The translations under genes were made by a program, and so were the position numbers. Shown piece by piece: positions 22,201 to 47,962 of a stretch of DNA of 64,000 bases. Positions within the stretch are counted from its first letter, which is position 1; each line of letters starts with the position of its first letter. Location of the stretch: assembly GCF_027172205.1 (NCBI RefSeq), contig NC_070614.1, positions 38,322,001 through 38,386,000 of the forward strand, read 5' to 3'. The DNA is from Podarcis raffonei (taxonomy: Eukaryota > Chordata > Lepidosauria > Squamata > Lacertidae). The notes under the pieces were generated by a model, which was not told the origin of the DNA, did not search any database, and was given only the letters and a program-made list of their open reading frames with translations.

Positions 22201-24237
22201 CCCACCACATGCACCATTACTCTCGTTACAGAGCTGCCTCGTAGTTTCTTGAGAAATAGGGCTGTTTGATGCATTTCCCCCTCAAACAAAACTTCACTCC
22301 AAAAGGCAAAACTTCAAAAGGTGCAGTGAAATAGCCATTGCGCATGCATGGATGACATAGCAGCTTTTTGGATGCAAGTTCAGGGGTGTGTGGGTAAACC
22401 AAACAGGTCATGTGCATCAGAGGAAGACATTGCCGCCCTCTCTCTGGCGTGTGCAGCAACGTGCAAATGCGACTAGAAATGGGGGGGAGGGAGGGAACAC
22501 CCTTGCTGTGTTTGAAAACACCAGTGTGTTCGTAGTCTTAGTGTCTGGCGGTATTCTGGGTGCAGTGGAGGGGTGGGCGAGGGTCCCTTATCTCCACCCC
22601 CCACATAATGTAACGTATGCTGATGACCATTGAGGGATTTCCCAGCCCCATTAAATACCAGCTTCAGAGGAGGGATGTTCCCCAGGACTAGAGCCAGGGA
22701 GGAAATTGTTAAATTCCCCACTCTGCACATTCTGCAGATCGCAGTAATTATCACCTCCAGCTCATCCTATTTACGTTTTTAAAAAAACAACCTGCATGTT
22801 AAATGCAAAGACATGTTGTGATGCGGATAATTACTATGGTGAGGGCATTTTTTGTAGTGGCACGCTGGGTTTTGAAACAGACGTCCATGGCATTCCAAGG
22901 TGTTCCTCTTCCAGTCTCCACCCATGGGTTGATGCCAAATGTGCAGGTGGAAGTGCCACCAGCAGAATGCCTGCCAGTGGCAGCCCATGGAAGGCTTTAG
23001 AAGGGGGTGCTCTGGCAGGGAGGAACTGGGTCAGCCTGGGATCCACAAGGTCCCAAGCCAATCCCTCTGCCATCACATGAGAGCATCAGACTTGATCTCT
23101 GAGCCTGAGTGAGCTGCCATAGCCATTTGCCTCTCCCCATTCCCACTACCCAGCCTGCAGAGGTGCGCATGCGGCCATGGCCCTGCCATTTAACAAGCTA
23201 TGTTAAACTGATTTTCATTTGTGTTTTGTGTTTCAGCTTTTTAATTAATTCTCTATAGCTTTTATTGTTTTATATGTAATATTGAACATTTGTGTGTTTG
23301 TTTTCTGCTTTTCCGGCTGCCCAAAGAACCAAGGCGATTATATAAATGCAGGAAATAAAGGAAAGAGTATTCGGCGTCACATCTAATTTGGCCCACAGGT
23401 GCCCAGTTCCCTTCGTCTTCCTGATGCTTCTTCCCATTTGGGCAGAACTTCTTTTTCTGCCACCTGTCGTGCCAACCATAACCTGTTGCCCGCTGGGCTC
23501 TTTTGAACTACAATACTATAATATTTGGGGTAGAAGAAGCAGCGTTTGAGGGAGCTTTGCTAGAACGTTGCCTTGGAGGGCTGCCCTCTGCTTCGAAGCA
23601 CCACAAAGAAGGCTACCCAGCTTATTGCTTGAAGAGAGTGGTACTCCTTGTTCTCTGCTCAAATGTGAAAACAGATTATTGTGTAGGAGAGCAGAATCGT
23701 TAAGGCTAGCTTGAACATGGGAAAGAGCTGAATAGAAGGAAAAGTGGAAAGAGGAAGCTAAAATAAAAATCCCTAGTAATTTAGTATGGTTCTGCTGGCT
23801 GAGCATGATTGGGATGAGGCCACTTCCCTTAGGCAACAGGTTTGGGGATGCCATTCAGTGGGGTACCTGCCATTAGGTGGAATTAGTTGGTGGTGGCTGA
23901 GGCAGCTGATTTTGATACCACAGAAGGAGAGAACATTTATAGCTATTTCATTTATTATTACTGTATATTTATTCCTCTGCAGCTGCCGTGTGTGAAATGT
24001 TAGGCCGGGCGCTGCGTGATGCCTTAGTATTCATGTGCACATTTCGCATGCATGTGCACTGGAGACGAAATGTATCCATTTGAAGACTGATGTCTGCAGG
24101 ACGGCAAATCGGTCAACTCACGCAAACAGAACTTTAACCCACCATCTCTAAAATGCAAAAAGGGGGGACGGGACAGATTTATCAAGAACAGACAGCAGAA
24201 AATTGGAATGCTTCTTCATAAAGAGGGATAATTGGAA
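22201..24237. other. Intergenic, nothing recognised
   Basis: No gene seen. Several frames of 60-110 codons occur but none resembles a known protein or shows paired splice sites I would trust. Confidence 0.4.
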
Positions 24238-24392
24238 CATGAGAATGCTGCTGGATCAGGCCAGTGGCCCATCTAGTCCAGCATCCTGTTCTCACACTGG
24301 CCAACCAGATGACCATGGCAATCCCACAAACAGTACCTGAGGGCAACAGGCACCCCTCCTGCGTTTTCCATCAACTGGTATTCAGAGTCCTA
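24238..24392 (-). mobile_element. CR1-clade LINE 3' end
   Basis: Minus strand reading of GAGAACAGGATGCTGGACTA and GGGCCACTGGCCTGATCCAG, the same tail as 21108 and 40737. Confidence 0.65.
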
Positions 24393-24595
24393 GGGTTGCC
24401 ATGCGTCTGGAAATTCCTGGACGTATATGGAATACTGCAGTCAGCAGCAGTGCCTGGGTGGAAATCGTTAAAAATGTCCGGGAAAATCCAGACATATGTC
24501 GGCAGACATATGCCAATTTTCCATAAAGATAGCTCAAAAAAGCTCAATAACTTTTCTGTCTGGATTTTTTCACTGTTTGAAATATGGCAACCCTA
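24393..24595. repeat. MITE with TAGGGTTGCCAT inverted ends
   Basis: The ends TAGGGTTGCCAT (24393) and ATGGCAACCCTA are perfect inverted repeats. The interior has further pairs (TCCGGGAAAATCCAGACAT). A decayed relative may lie at 57690-57800. Superfamily unassigned. Confidence 0.55.
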
Positions 24596-26125
24596 ATTCA
24601 GACACATGAAGGCAGAGTATAATAGCGATTGACAGGACAGGCCAAGCTCCAGGTTTTGGGGGCCCTGATCAAGCTGCCCTTGGTCCGTCCCCCCAGGACT
24701 TATTAGTTGGTGGGCAAAATGCCTGTGGCAGCGTTGTCTAGCAGAGATCTTCATCTTAATGATGGCTGCCAGCCTCTTTCCCAATCCACATTCATCTGGG
24801 TGATGCCGGCATAAGATGGTGGTTCCAGTGAGTTCAGTCGTATGCATGCCTCAGCCACCCTGCCCATCCCACCTGAGTCACATCAGCAGCGGTGGGGGCA
24901 GCAGTCCTGTGGGGATGGACTCTGCTGGGGTCCCAGAGCCCCAGCATTCGCCCAAGTATGACACATTGCTGACGCTGGGCTTGTGTGTGAAACGGCATGT
25001 AGTAAGGACTGGGGGGGCGGCAGCGGCTAGTGGGGGAGCTGTTGGGGAAAGGGAAATTTTTGCTCAATTCAGCACCAAACTGCTTTGCATTTTTCCCTTC
25101 CCCAGGCGGTAGCAAATTCCGAGGAGCCCTAATGGGGTCATTTGCTCTTGAATAAAAGAGAGAGCACCTGGAGACTTGGAGCCCTCATTGTAACAATTCC
25201 GTTTATTTACCGATGTAGAGACTGAACAGGCATTACAAGGGGGCAGACCCAGGCACAGGGGCAGCTGGCAGTAGCCCTAAAGGAACCACGGCACCATGCC
25301 AAAGCCAGCTTCCTGTCTCAGCTTCTGATTTAAAGCACCAACAACCTGTTTTTATTGTGGTCCAAGTGCAGCCTAGAGCCCTTTTTAGCTATATAGGGAG
25401 CTGCCCTGGAACAAGTCAGGCCTTGGCTCCATTACCTCTGTATTTCATGCTCTCCCCTCTGCCAACCTGGTATTCTCCAGATGTTTTGTACCACAACTCA
25501 ACATCTGTGCCGGCCAGGGATCATTTACTTTACTACTGCATGGAATTTGCACATCAAATTTATTTGATGCCTCGTGTTAATCCCACTAGCATACGCTATT
25601 CATTTACTTGATATTGGACTATATATTATTTCTGTTACATGAAGTTTTCATGGTTTGTTTATTACTTCTGTCATTTATAGCCTTCATATTGGTTGTTCAA
25701 TTTCACTGAGACTTAGTTTTGCATTAGTTTTGATACACAGGTCTTCCATTGTTTATTGGTGGTTATCTATAACTGTATTATGTAGGGAGGTTTGAGTCCA
25801 TTGCCGTATACATGTTTTATCATCCATTTATCATTTTTGTCCTTTATTGGTTATTTTGTTTGTGTTATTGAGAGATCTCCTCTTTTACGGTTTACCAAGT
25901 GATAGTCTGAAAACATCTGGTGAGCACGAGACCCTTCTCCAGGGCTTCTCCTCAGGCAGAGATTTTCACCAGCACCTGCCACCTGCTCCTTCCAGTTGGA
26001 GACGGGAAAGAATGTGTTTGGCCATGAAGCTGTGGTCCCTCCTGGGTGGCTTTTCATACAGGCTCAGCTCATCCCGAAACCAACATTCTTTCTCATCACG
26101 CCACAGCCCTCTATGGCAGGGATTG
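24596..26125. other. Intergenic, nothing firm
   Basis: No gene. A short hAT-MITE remnant (TTCTCCAGATGTTTTGTACC) lies near 25471-25525. Confidence 0.4.
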
Positions 26126-26420
26126 TGAATCCTTTTCAGCCCAGGGGCTGCATTTCCTTCTGAACCGCTTGCCAGTGGTAGGTATGGCCAGAGGGAAAAG
26201 TGGATGGAACAATTCATATAATCTTTTCTTTAGTTGGGTAGCCTAGTTTCTACACATACTCAACACGCCGTTCTCTAGCCTCCATTCAGGCAAGCAAGAA
26301 GCACTTCCAGAATTCAAGGACACATTTAAGGCAAAAATGAGGGTGCAGCTGGGGGTGCTGTGTGGATTAGGAAAAACCTTGTGGGCCAGATAGAGAGGTC
26401 TGGAGGGTCACATCCCCCAG
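26126..26420. mobile_element. Decayed hAT-like fragment
   Basis: Starts GGCAGGGATTGTGAATCCTT...CCAGGGGCTGCATTTCC, with the GTATGGCCAGAGGGAAAAGT middle and a GGGCCAGA...CACATCCCCCA end. The design matches hAT-like reptile elements, but I found no TSD. Confidence 0.35.
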
Positions 26421-27304
26421 TGCTGATCTGTGTGATGCGATTCTGCATCTCTGCCTTTTTATGTGAATCTAGTAACATTTCTCAGAATGCTAACTTGGAT
26501 GCTTTGGGGTTCACTTTCTTTGGCTTCCAGGACCTCATGACTCTCTGTCCTATTATCATTGGCGCAGACACATCTCACAGTCCCTGACTCCTCTCTCACA
26601 CACACTGGATTACGTGAATATTATGCTTGATTTATCTCTCTCTCTCAAACGTAAGCTAGGAAACAATTATTAAGAATTCATCTCTCTGAATCAGTTTCAT
26701 CTTTACTTTCAATAAACCGGAGTACGTGCTGTTTTTAGGGGCTCGGAAGCAAAAAAGAGAGGGCTTTTGGAACTTTTCAGTTGTGACAAAAATAAATAAA
26801 ATACAACTAAGGGGGGGTGAGGGATGGGCTAATCTGCTAATTTTGGTATCTCTCATGTTTGCAACCTTAAATTCAGTTCTCTACATCCCAACATCAGTTT
26901 GCAATTTTATAAAAAGAAGTCCTCATGAAAATCCATCAGCTTCTTAGTATGAATTTCTCATTTTATATGCATATCTAGACAGCAGTGGGTGAATAAAATT
27001 TGGGAGATTATGCTTAAACACAAACACACTCAAGGAAGTGCAGCAGGCAGTTAATCCTTATTACATACACAGCTATCCATCTACTGATAGTTCAATTATG
27101 GTGCCATAGTTTCCATTTATTTCTTATATGGAAGCCCTTAAAGCTTCTGATCAAATTTTAATAAAGTGCCCATATTTTCATGCCTCTTATGAAGTGGGCT
27201 CTAAGTCTACAAAACCTTATGCCATAATAAATTGGTTAGTCTTTAAGCTGCCACGAGACTCATGTTTTTTTCTGACTACAATGTATATATGTATTATGCA
27301 TAAC
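26421..27304. other. Intergenic, AT-rich, nothing recognised
   Basis: No credible gene or complete repeat. Confidence 0.4.
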
Positions 27305-27317
27305 TTATATAGGTATT

Positions 27318-27553
27318 AGTTACAGAAAGGTAGCCGTGTTGGTCTGCCATAGTCAAAACAAAAAATTTTTTTCCTTCCAGTAGCACCTTAAAGACCAACT
27401 AAGTTAGTTCTTGGTATGAGCTTTCGTGTGCATGCACACTTACTTCTTCAGATACCTAAAGAATCTGAAGAAGTGTGCATGCACACGAAAGCTCATACCA
27501 AGAACTAACTTAGTTGGTCTTTAAGGTGCTACTGGAAGGAAAAAAATTTTTTT
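27318..27553. mobile_element. Foldback retroelement end with 13-bp TSD (Penelope-like, tentative)
   Basis: Two nearly perfect inverted arms of roughly 80 bp (27366-27445 and 27468-27547) carry CCAGTAGCACCTTAAAGACC and GAGCTTTCGTGTGCATGCAC. A lead-in GGTAGCCGTGTTGGTCTGCC precedes them. The whole is flanked by TTATATAGGTATT (27305-27317 and 27554-27566), a perfect TSD. Arm identity and the TSD argue for a fairly recent insertion. Class assignment is inference. Confidence 0.6.
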
Positions 27554-27666
27554 TTATATAGGTATTGTTAGTGAGCTAGTTAGTGAGCTAGTTATCTCAC
27601 TGGCATTATATTTGGATTATCAGAGAGTTTCTTTAGTCTTTTTAGTGATGTTAAAGTATTATATTC

Positions 27667-27690
27667 TGTGTGTGTGTGTGTGTGTGTGTG
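27667..27690. repeat. (TG)n microsatellite
   Basis: Twelve TG units. Confidence 0.9.
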
Positions 27691-28360
27691 CCAAAATGTT
27701 GCCAAAATTTTGAACTCTAGTTCAAAATAAAATTCTATTAATTAAAAAAAGAAATTAAACCAAACATGATGCATAGTTAAATTATGAAATTCACTGCTGC
27801 AATAGTACTGTTTATCTTTATTATTTACATTTTAGTTCCCTATTAACCTAGTCCTCTAGGCAACAATTAATGCCTACAAAAACTAAAGGACAAGTCAAAA
27901 CAGATATGATGCAGCGTCGACACATGAAAAATACAAGCACATAAAAGGGGCTTCTCAATCCCAAATGGGTAAAAATAGATTTAAAATATGCCTGAATCCA
28001 TCCTTCAAAACACTGGCAGTCTGTAGAGCTCTTAGAAGAGAGCATTACACAGCTTAATGCTCACCATGGAAAAGCCATGAGCTGATAGTTTTTAGACAAA
28101 TTCATGATGGATAGCTCTATCAGCAGCTATTAGTTATGAGAGCCAGATGGAACCTCCATGGCCAAGCAGTGTATTTCTGAATCTCAGATGCCCATGGTGG
28201 TGGTGGTGGGGATATGACTATCCAGCAGGGATGAGAGTGTTGCCTTCACATTCTTCCTGGGAAGCATCTGCTTGGCTACTGTGAGAAACAGGAACAGATG
28301 GGACTTCTTGTCTGATGCAGCAGGGCTTCTCTTCATGTTCTAACCATCTCGTTTGCATCT

Positions 28361-43294
<14,934 letters not shown>

Positions 43295-43439
43295 GAGGCC
43301 CCTAATCCCCAACTCAGGTTGATTTGACTTTTCAAGGCCATATTTCTCTACCCTTTCCTGCTCCACCCCACCCTTTCTTTGGTGCTCACCATCTTGGGGC
43401 TCCTTTTGTTTTTTTAAAGCCCTATGGCCTCCATCTTGG

Positions 43440-44610
43440 TTGATGTCAAGTCCTAGCCTGGTCTTTGATAATGATACCATCTCAGTCTTCCCTGGCTTTT
43501 GATGGTGTCCCACCGACCTGCCAGGTCTTGACAATCTTTGATGATGACGTTGGCTGTCAGTATTTAATGACATCAACACTATGGCTCATGGTCAAGATGC
43601 AATGGTGTCAAGGCCAGCTTGGTTTCTTAGAGGAAACCTACTGCACAATCTTGGTCAGTTTCTGAAGATGTCAAAATTAGTAGGTCTCATGTATTAGATT
43701 CTGCTGCTATCTCTTCCCATAGTCTGTTGACATCACTGCTGTCCAGATCTGATTACATCAAGGCTGAAAGAGACTAGGCCTGTGGATCCTTCACAGCATC
43801 AATAACGTAGCCTTGGTGATAGTTTTGGGTCATGTTATAATTGCCAGGTCCCATCAGTCTTTGATAACAACAACACTAGTGTTGTCCGTCAACATTTGAT
43901 GGCATCATTTCTGTGGGCTTTGTCTCAGACTTTTGAAGACTGAAGACAACCGCTGTGGATTTATTATGAGGTTGGCAAACTCTGTCTCTGGTACTCCAAG
44001 CGCTGTGAGCATTGCCAACCCTTGTGGATGCTCCATTGACCAACTGACACCATCAACACCATCAATGGTGTCAACACTGTGGACTCTGTCAGCTGCAGAT
44101 GATGTAAGCGCTGTGGGTCTTGTTGACCTCTGATGCCCACACCATCAACATTTGATGGTGTCAACACTGTGGACCTTTGATGACATCAACATTATGTGAC
44201 TTGTCAGTTATAGATGATGTCAACGGAGAGAACGTTTTGTCAGTATATTGATTGTGATATAACCCATCAGGGCATCACATGGACTGATGATGTCAGACGT
44301 GTAGGTATTGTCAATACTGTATGATGTTGGGGCACAACAGTCATACCGATGTTTGAAAAGGCCTTGTCAACCATTTGATGATAGTACTGCCAATCTTGAT
44401 GATTAAGAATGATGTCAAAGTTCCTGTGCCTGTCACCTATTGATGATTTCAGCACAATGGATTCAGCCAGTAGCTACCAATATCAAAAGTAGCCAGGTTC
44501 TGCAATGATGTTGACTTTTAGTGACTTCATCACTGTGGGCCTCATCCACCTTTGTTGACATCACTGACTGCTTAGAGCTCATCCACTTCGAACGAAGTCA
44601 CCTCCTTGGG
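43440..44610. repeat. Decayed tandem repeat in SHISA7 3'UTR
   Basis: Units of roughly 30-40 bases built on TTTGATG(G/A)(T/C)(G/A)TCAACACTGTGG...CTTGTCA recur 20 or more times with heavy divergence. The clearest run is 44040-44225. Short pieces of ORF through it are meaningless. Confidence 0.65.
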
Positions 44611-45188
44611 GCTTCATCTGTTTTATGGCTTTTATGGCTGGGATCAACACCTTGGACCTAGTTCATGCCAGCACCTTTGTAGGAGGGCCAGGGGCATCTG
44701 GCCCTACTGGTGCACAACATGAGGGCATAAATGATCTGATGGCATGGCCACACCATTTGTTCATGCCGTGGCAAAGGAAACAGATGTGAGCCCCCTCCCT
44801 GCTCCTTCCTGACATGCACTCCAAGACGAGAACAGTGGGTCATGGTGGGCAGCCCTCTTGTCTTGTTGCATCCAATATTGAGTTTGGTCACTACTTGAAG
44901 GTGCAGGAAGTGGAGCTTTACACACACCCTTTGCAACTCTCATCCCACACATCCCATCCTTGTTTTATAACCTTGCCAGGACTCTGCCCGTAAGGGATCT
45001 AGGGCAGGGTCAGGTCCACCCTCTCCCTGCTTCTGCTGTACATATCTTTATATATCGCTAGCACTCTGTCAATTTTTCTAGTGATTTTTATTTACCTCCC
45101 AGTTACTGGGGGTATCCATCAATGCCTGTTCTTTGGTTCTCGTGAGTGTAGCTTTTAAAGGAGTCTCGGCTCTTTCAAACATTATTCT

Positions 45189-45194
45189 AATAAA
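45189..45194 (+). terminator. Poly(A) signal AATAAA
   Basis: First canonical hexamer with suitable surroundings after the SHISA7 stop codon. Confidence 0.55.
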
Positions 45195-45513
45195 CAAACT
45201 TCCCACTATCCCTCCCTTTCCTTGCCCCCAATTATGCTCAGGACTCTTAAAAAATCCACTTTTACATCTTCTTTCTAGTAACTTTTCTGAATATTTTTTG
45301 TTTGTTTTTTTAAATTAAATGAGGAGATATAAAGAGTATGGCCAGCATTCAGCAGATGATGAAAGATAAAAGTATTTTTAAATGGAATTGGTTTTATTAA
45401 TAGTATCCTCCCTCCTGAGTCTTAAATTTCATTCTTGAAATATTTATTTCACATTCTGGGCTGTTTTAGCTGAAATAAGTGTGCCTAGATTGAATTTTTA
45501 TTTTCAGATTCTA

Positions 45514-45593
45514 CAATCCTATGCACATTTACTCAGAAGAAAGTCTAATTTAACTCAGTAGGGTTTACTTCTGAGTAGACATGTACAGGATTT
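45514..45593. repeat. 80-bp foldback element (family A)
   Basis: CAATCCTATGCACATTTACTC pairs imperfectly with ...GAGTAGACATGTACAGGATT. The same arms occur at 53605, 54758, 56093 and 59571, and a half copy may lie at 63665-63715. Confidence 0.6.
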
Positions 45594-45599
45594 AATGTA

Positions 45600-46473
45600 A
45601 ATCAGTTTTGTTTCACCTACCTCTGTCAATGGGTGGAGTTTTGCAGGGGAACCTAATTTTCTTTTTTTTAAAAAAAATGATAGAAAGTATTTTTAAAATA
45701 ACATACTTGATAGTGGAAATATTTTTGTTTTCTTTTCCCCCCCTGACTCTGAATGACTCTGCCCATTCAGACTGGGGCAAAGAAAGGGACACCATTTGTA
45801 CTAGAAAGGAAAAAAAGTGAAATACTGAATTTATATCAGCAGGTTTGTATACCTCAGAATTAACAAGCTTGGCAACGAACTTTCAGTCAGAGGGACAATC
45901 AAGTTTTAGGGATAAAATTCTGGGCAGTATATAAAAAAACATCGCTGCCGAGATCAGAAAGATTTTGGAAATGTATGACTCTTTCAAATGTCATCCGTTT
46001 CCAAATACAGGTGGATTTTTGTTTCAGCACTTAGCTTTGATCACTTTATTTTCTCTTGATTTTGACATTACTTTAGCTTTCACTCTTGCTCCTATGTAAC
46101 TTCTTAGAGGTCCTTTCCCAGTTCAGAAAAAGCTACAGCCTGTCTCTCCCTCTAGCTGTCCCTGGCCCTGTATAACTTGTACATATAGCAGTGCCAGGCT
46201 GTAGTTTAGGGTACTGTAATTCACCCCAGTAGCCCCTGGAGGGGCAGATAATGATCCTCTTGCAGTCTAAAGCCATCTTGCGCACATCTCTGCCTCTTTT
46301 CCTTCTTGTTCAGTACCATACCCCTTTTTCTTCCCTACCAAACTCTAATCAAGGGCTAATGAACCCCCACCTTCACCCCGTTCTTCTTTCTGGGGCTGGC
46401 GGGTTATATTTTTCGTTTGTGAACTTCTCAATGCAAAACCTTGCAAGAGGCAATGGTGATGGGTACAATATTC

Positions 46474-46512
<39 letters not shown>

Positions 46513-47059
46513 GTTGGAAAGGGGCACTTGGTAGGTAACTAATTTGAGGACTTGCAACTCTGGAGCAGGATCTGGGCAGAATCAGAGAGCAGTCCATTTT
46601 GTTTTCAAACTTACAGCCTTGTGGGAATTCTTTCCACATGGACTAATCTGTAGGAGATCCCAAGCATGTGGCAAAGGATGGTGCGCAGCAGTTTTGAATT
46701 CCTACTGCTTTCACACTAGGGCCCTTTAGTGCTAAGGGAGACACTGTTTCCACGCAATTAGGGCTTGACCACACCAGAGTTTATTGTGTGTTTGCATTTC
46801 CTGTTTAATTTGCATAGTCCACATGATGTTACCTTAAAATGACACCAGCCTTGATGCTTCTGCTCTGTAAATTCAGGTTTACCTGATGCAGAGATAATTA
46901 AATAAGTTGGGAGAAATCAGATTCCAAACAACTCCACTCAGGATCACAAATGAATTGTTTCAGTGTTTCTGGGTGGGTGGATCAACTGTCACTTTCTTCT
47001 GCTCCCCTTTCTATGCCCACTAGTTCGTCAAGGATTTCGTTTCTTTTTTTGTTTTCCTC
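45600..47059. other. Intergenic, nothing recognised
   Basis: AT-rich; the only clear feature is a GA microsatellite near 46480. Confidence 0.4.
46479..46507. repeat. (GA)n microsatellite
   Basis: About 14 GA units. Confidence 0.9.
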
Positions 47060-47069
47060 CTGAATGGAG

Positions 47070-47430
47070 GAATGTATATTTTTCTTTTGATCTCTCAGAT
47101 TTGCACAAAACCAGAAAGCTGCACGAGCAAATCACATGAACAAATTCAACACCCGATGTATAGAGCAGCTATCTGGGGAAAAAATGTGCTGAGAGCTTAC
47201 AACTGCTTTCATGTCTTTTCTAGCCTGCTAGTAAGCACCACTAGGAGCTTAACTTTATATTTCTATAGCTTTGGATCCCTCAGATGTTAACAAAACTGGA
47301 AAACTGCCCAAGCAAATGACACTCGCCATATTTCTAGCTAGCTATGTGTATCAATTAGATATAGATGTTTTCTTTTGATTCCTCAGATTTGCACAAAACC
47401 AGAAAATTGCACAAGCAAATTTACAATTGC
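47070..47430. repeat. Three-fold local repeat
   Basis: The block CTTTTGATCTCTCAGATTTG/CACAAAACCAGAAAGCTGCA occurs near 47084, 47262 (more diverged) and 47373. Intervals of about 180 and 110 bp show unequal loss. Non-coding. Confidence 0.6.
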
Positions 47431-47700
47431 CTGTGTGCTTTTGTACACTTCTTGGGCAGGGAAATTTGTGTGCATGCCCTGTCGGCATTTAGTTGGCATT
47501 ACAGAATCAGCAGATTAGAAGGCAGGGACAAACATTAAAAGGGACGCCTACTGGTGTGAACTGGAAAAACCTAAGTTTCTCCTCATATACAAATTCAAAT
47601 GTATGCTGGTGTGGACCAGTTTGGTATAATTTGAATGTGGGGGGGGGGGGGGAGTGGAGTAACAGCAAAATAATGTTCAAATGTGGACGAGCCCTTAGAG

Positions 47701-47954
47701 CAGTGGGGAGCAACCTTCTTCAGCCATGGGCTGGTCCACCGTCCCTCAGACCATGTGGTGGGCCGGACTATACCGTATTTTGGGGGGAAAAAGAACAAAT
47801 TCCTATGCCCCACAAATAACCCAGAGATGCATTTTAAATAAAAGCACACATTCTACTCATGTAAAAACATGCTGATTCCCGGACCATCTGCGGGCCAGAT
47901 TTAGAAGGCGACTGGGCCACATCCGGCCCCCAGACCTTACGTTGCCTACCCCTG
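47701..47954. mobile_element. hAT-type element, 254 bp
   Basis: CAGTGGGGAGCAACCTT and the inverted end ACGTTGCCTACCCCTG. The flanks CCTTAGAG (47693-47700) and CCTTAGCG (47955-47962) are an 8-bp TSD with one change. Non-coding. Confidence 0.75.
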
Positions 47955-47962
47955 CCTTAGCG

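Larger units (their letters stand above)
43295..45215 (+). other. SHISA7: SHISA7 3'UTR
   Basis: Non-coding sequence after the TGA runs to a canonical AATAAA at 45189-45194. Cleavage would fall near 45205-45215, and T/TG-rich sequence follows. About 1.1 kb of it is a decayed tandem repeat (listed separately). Confidence 0.6.

Noticed and set aside
44440-44475. Possible RE1/NRSF site (TTCAGCACAATGGATTCAGC)
   Set aside because: Several mismatches at key positions, and it lies within the decayed tandem repeat, so chance is likely.
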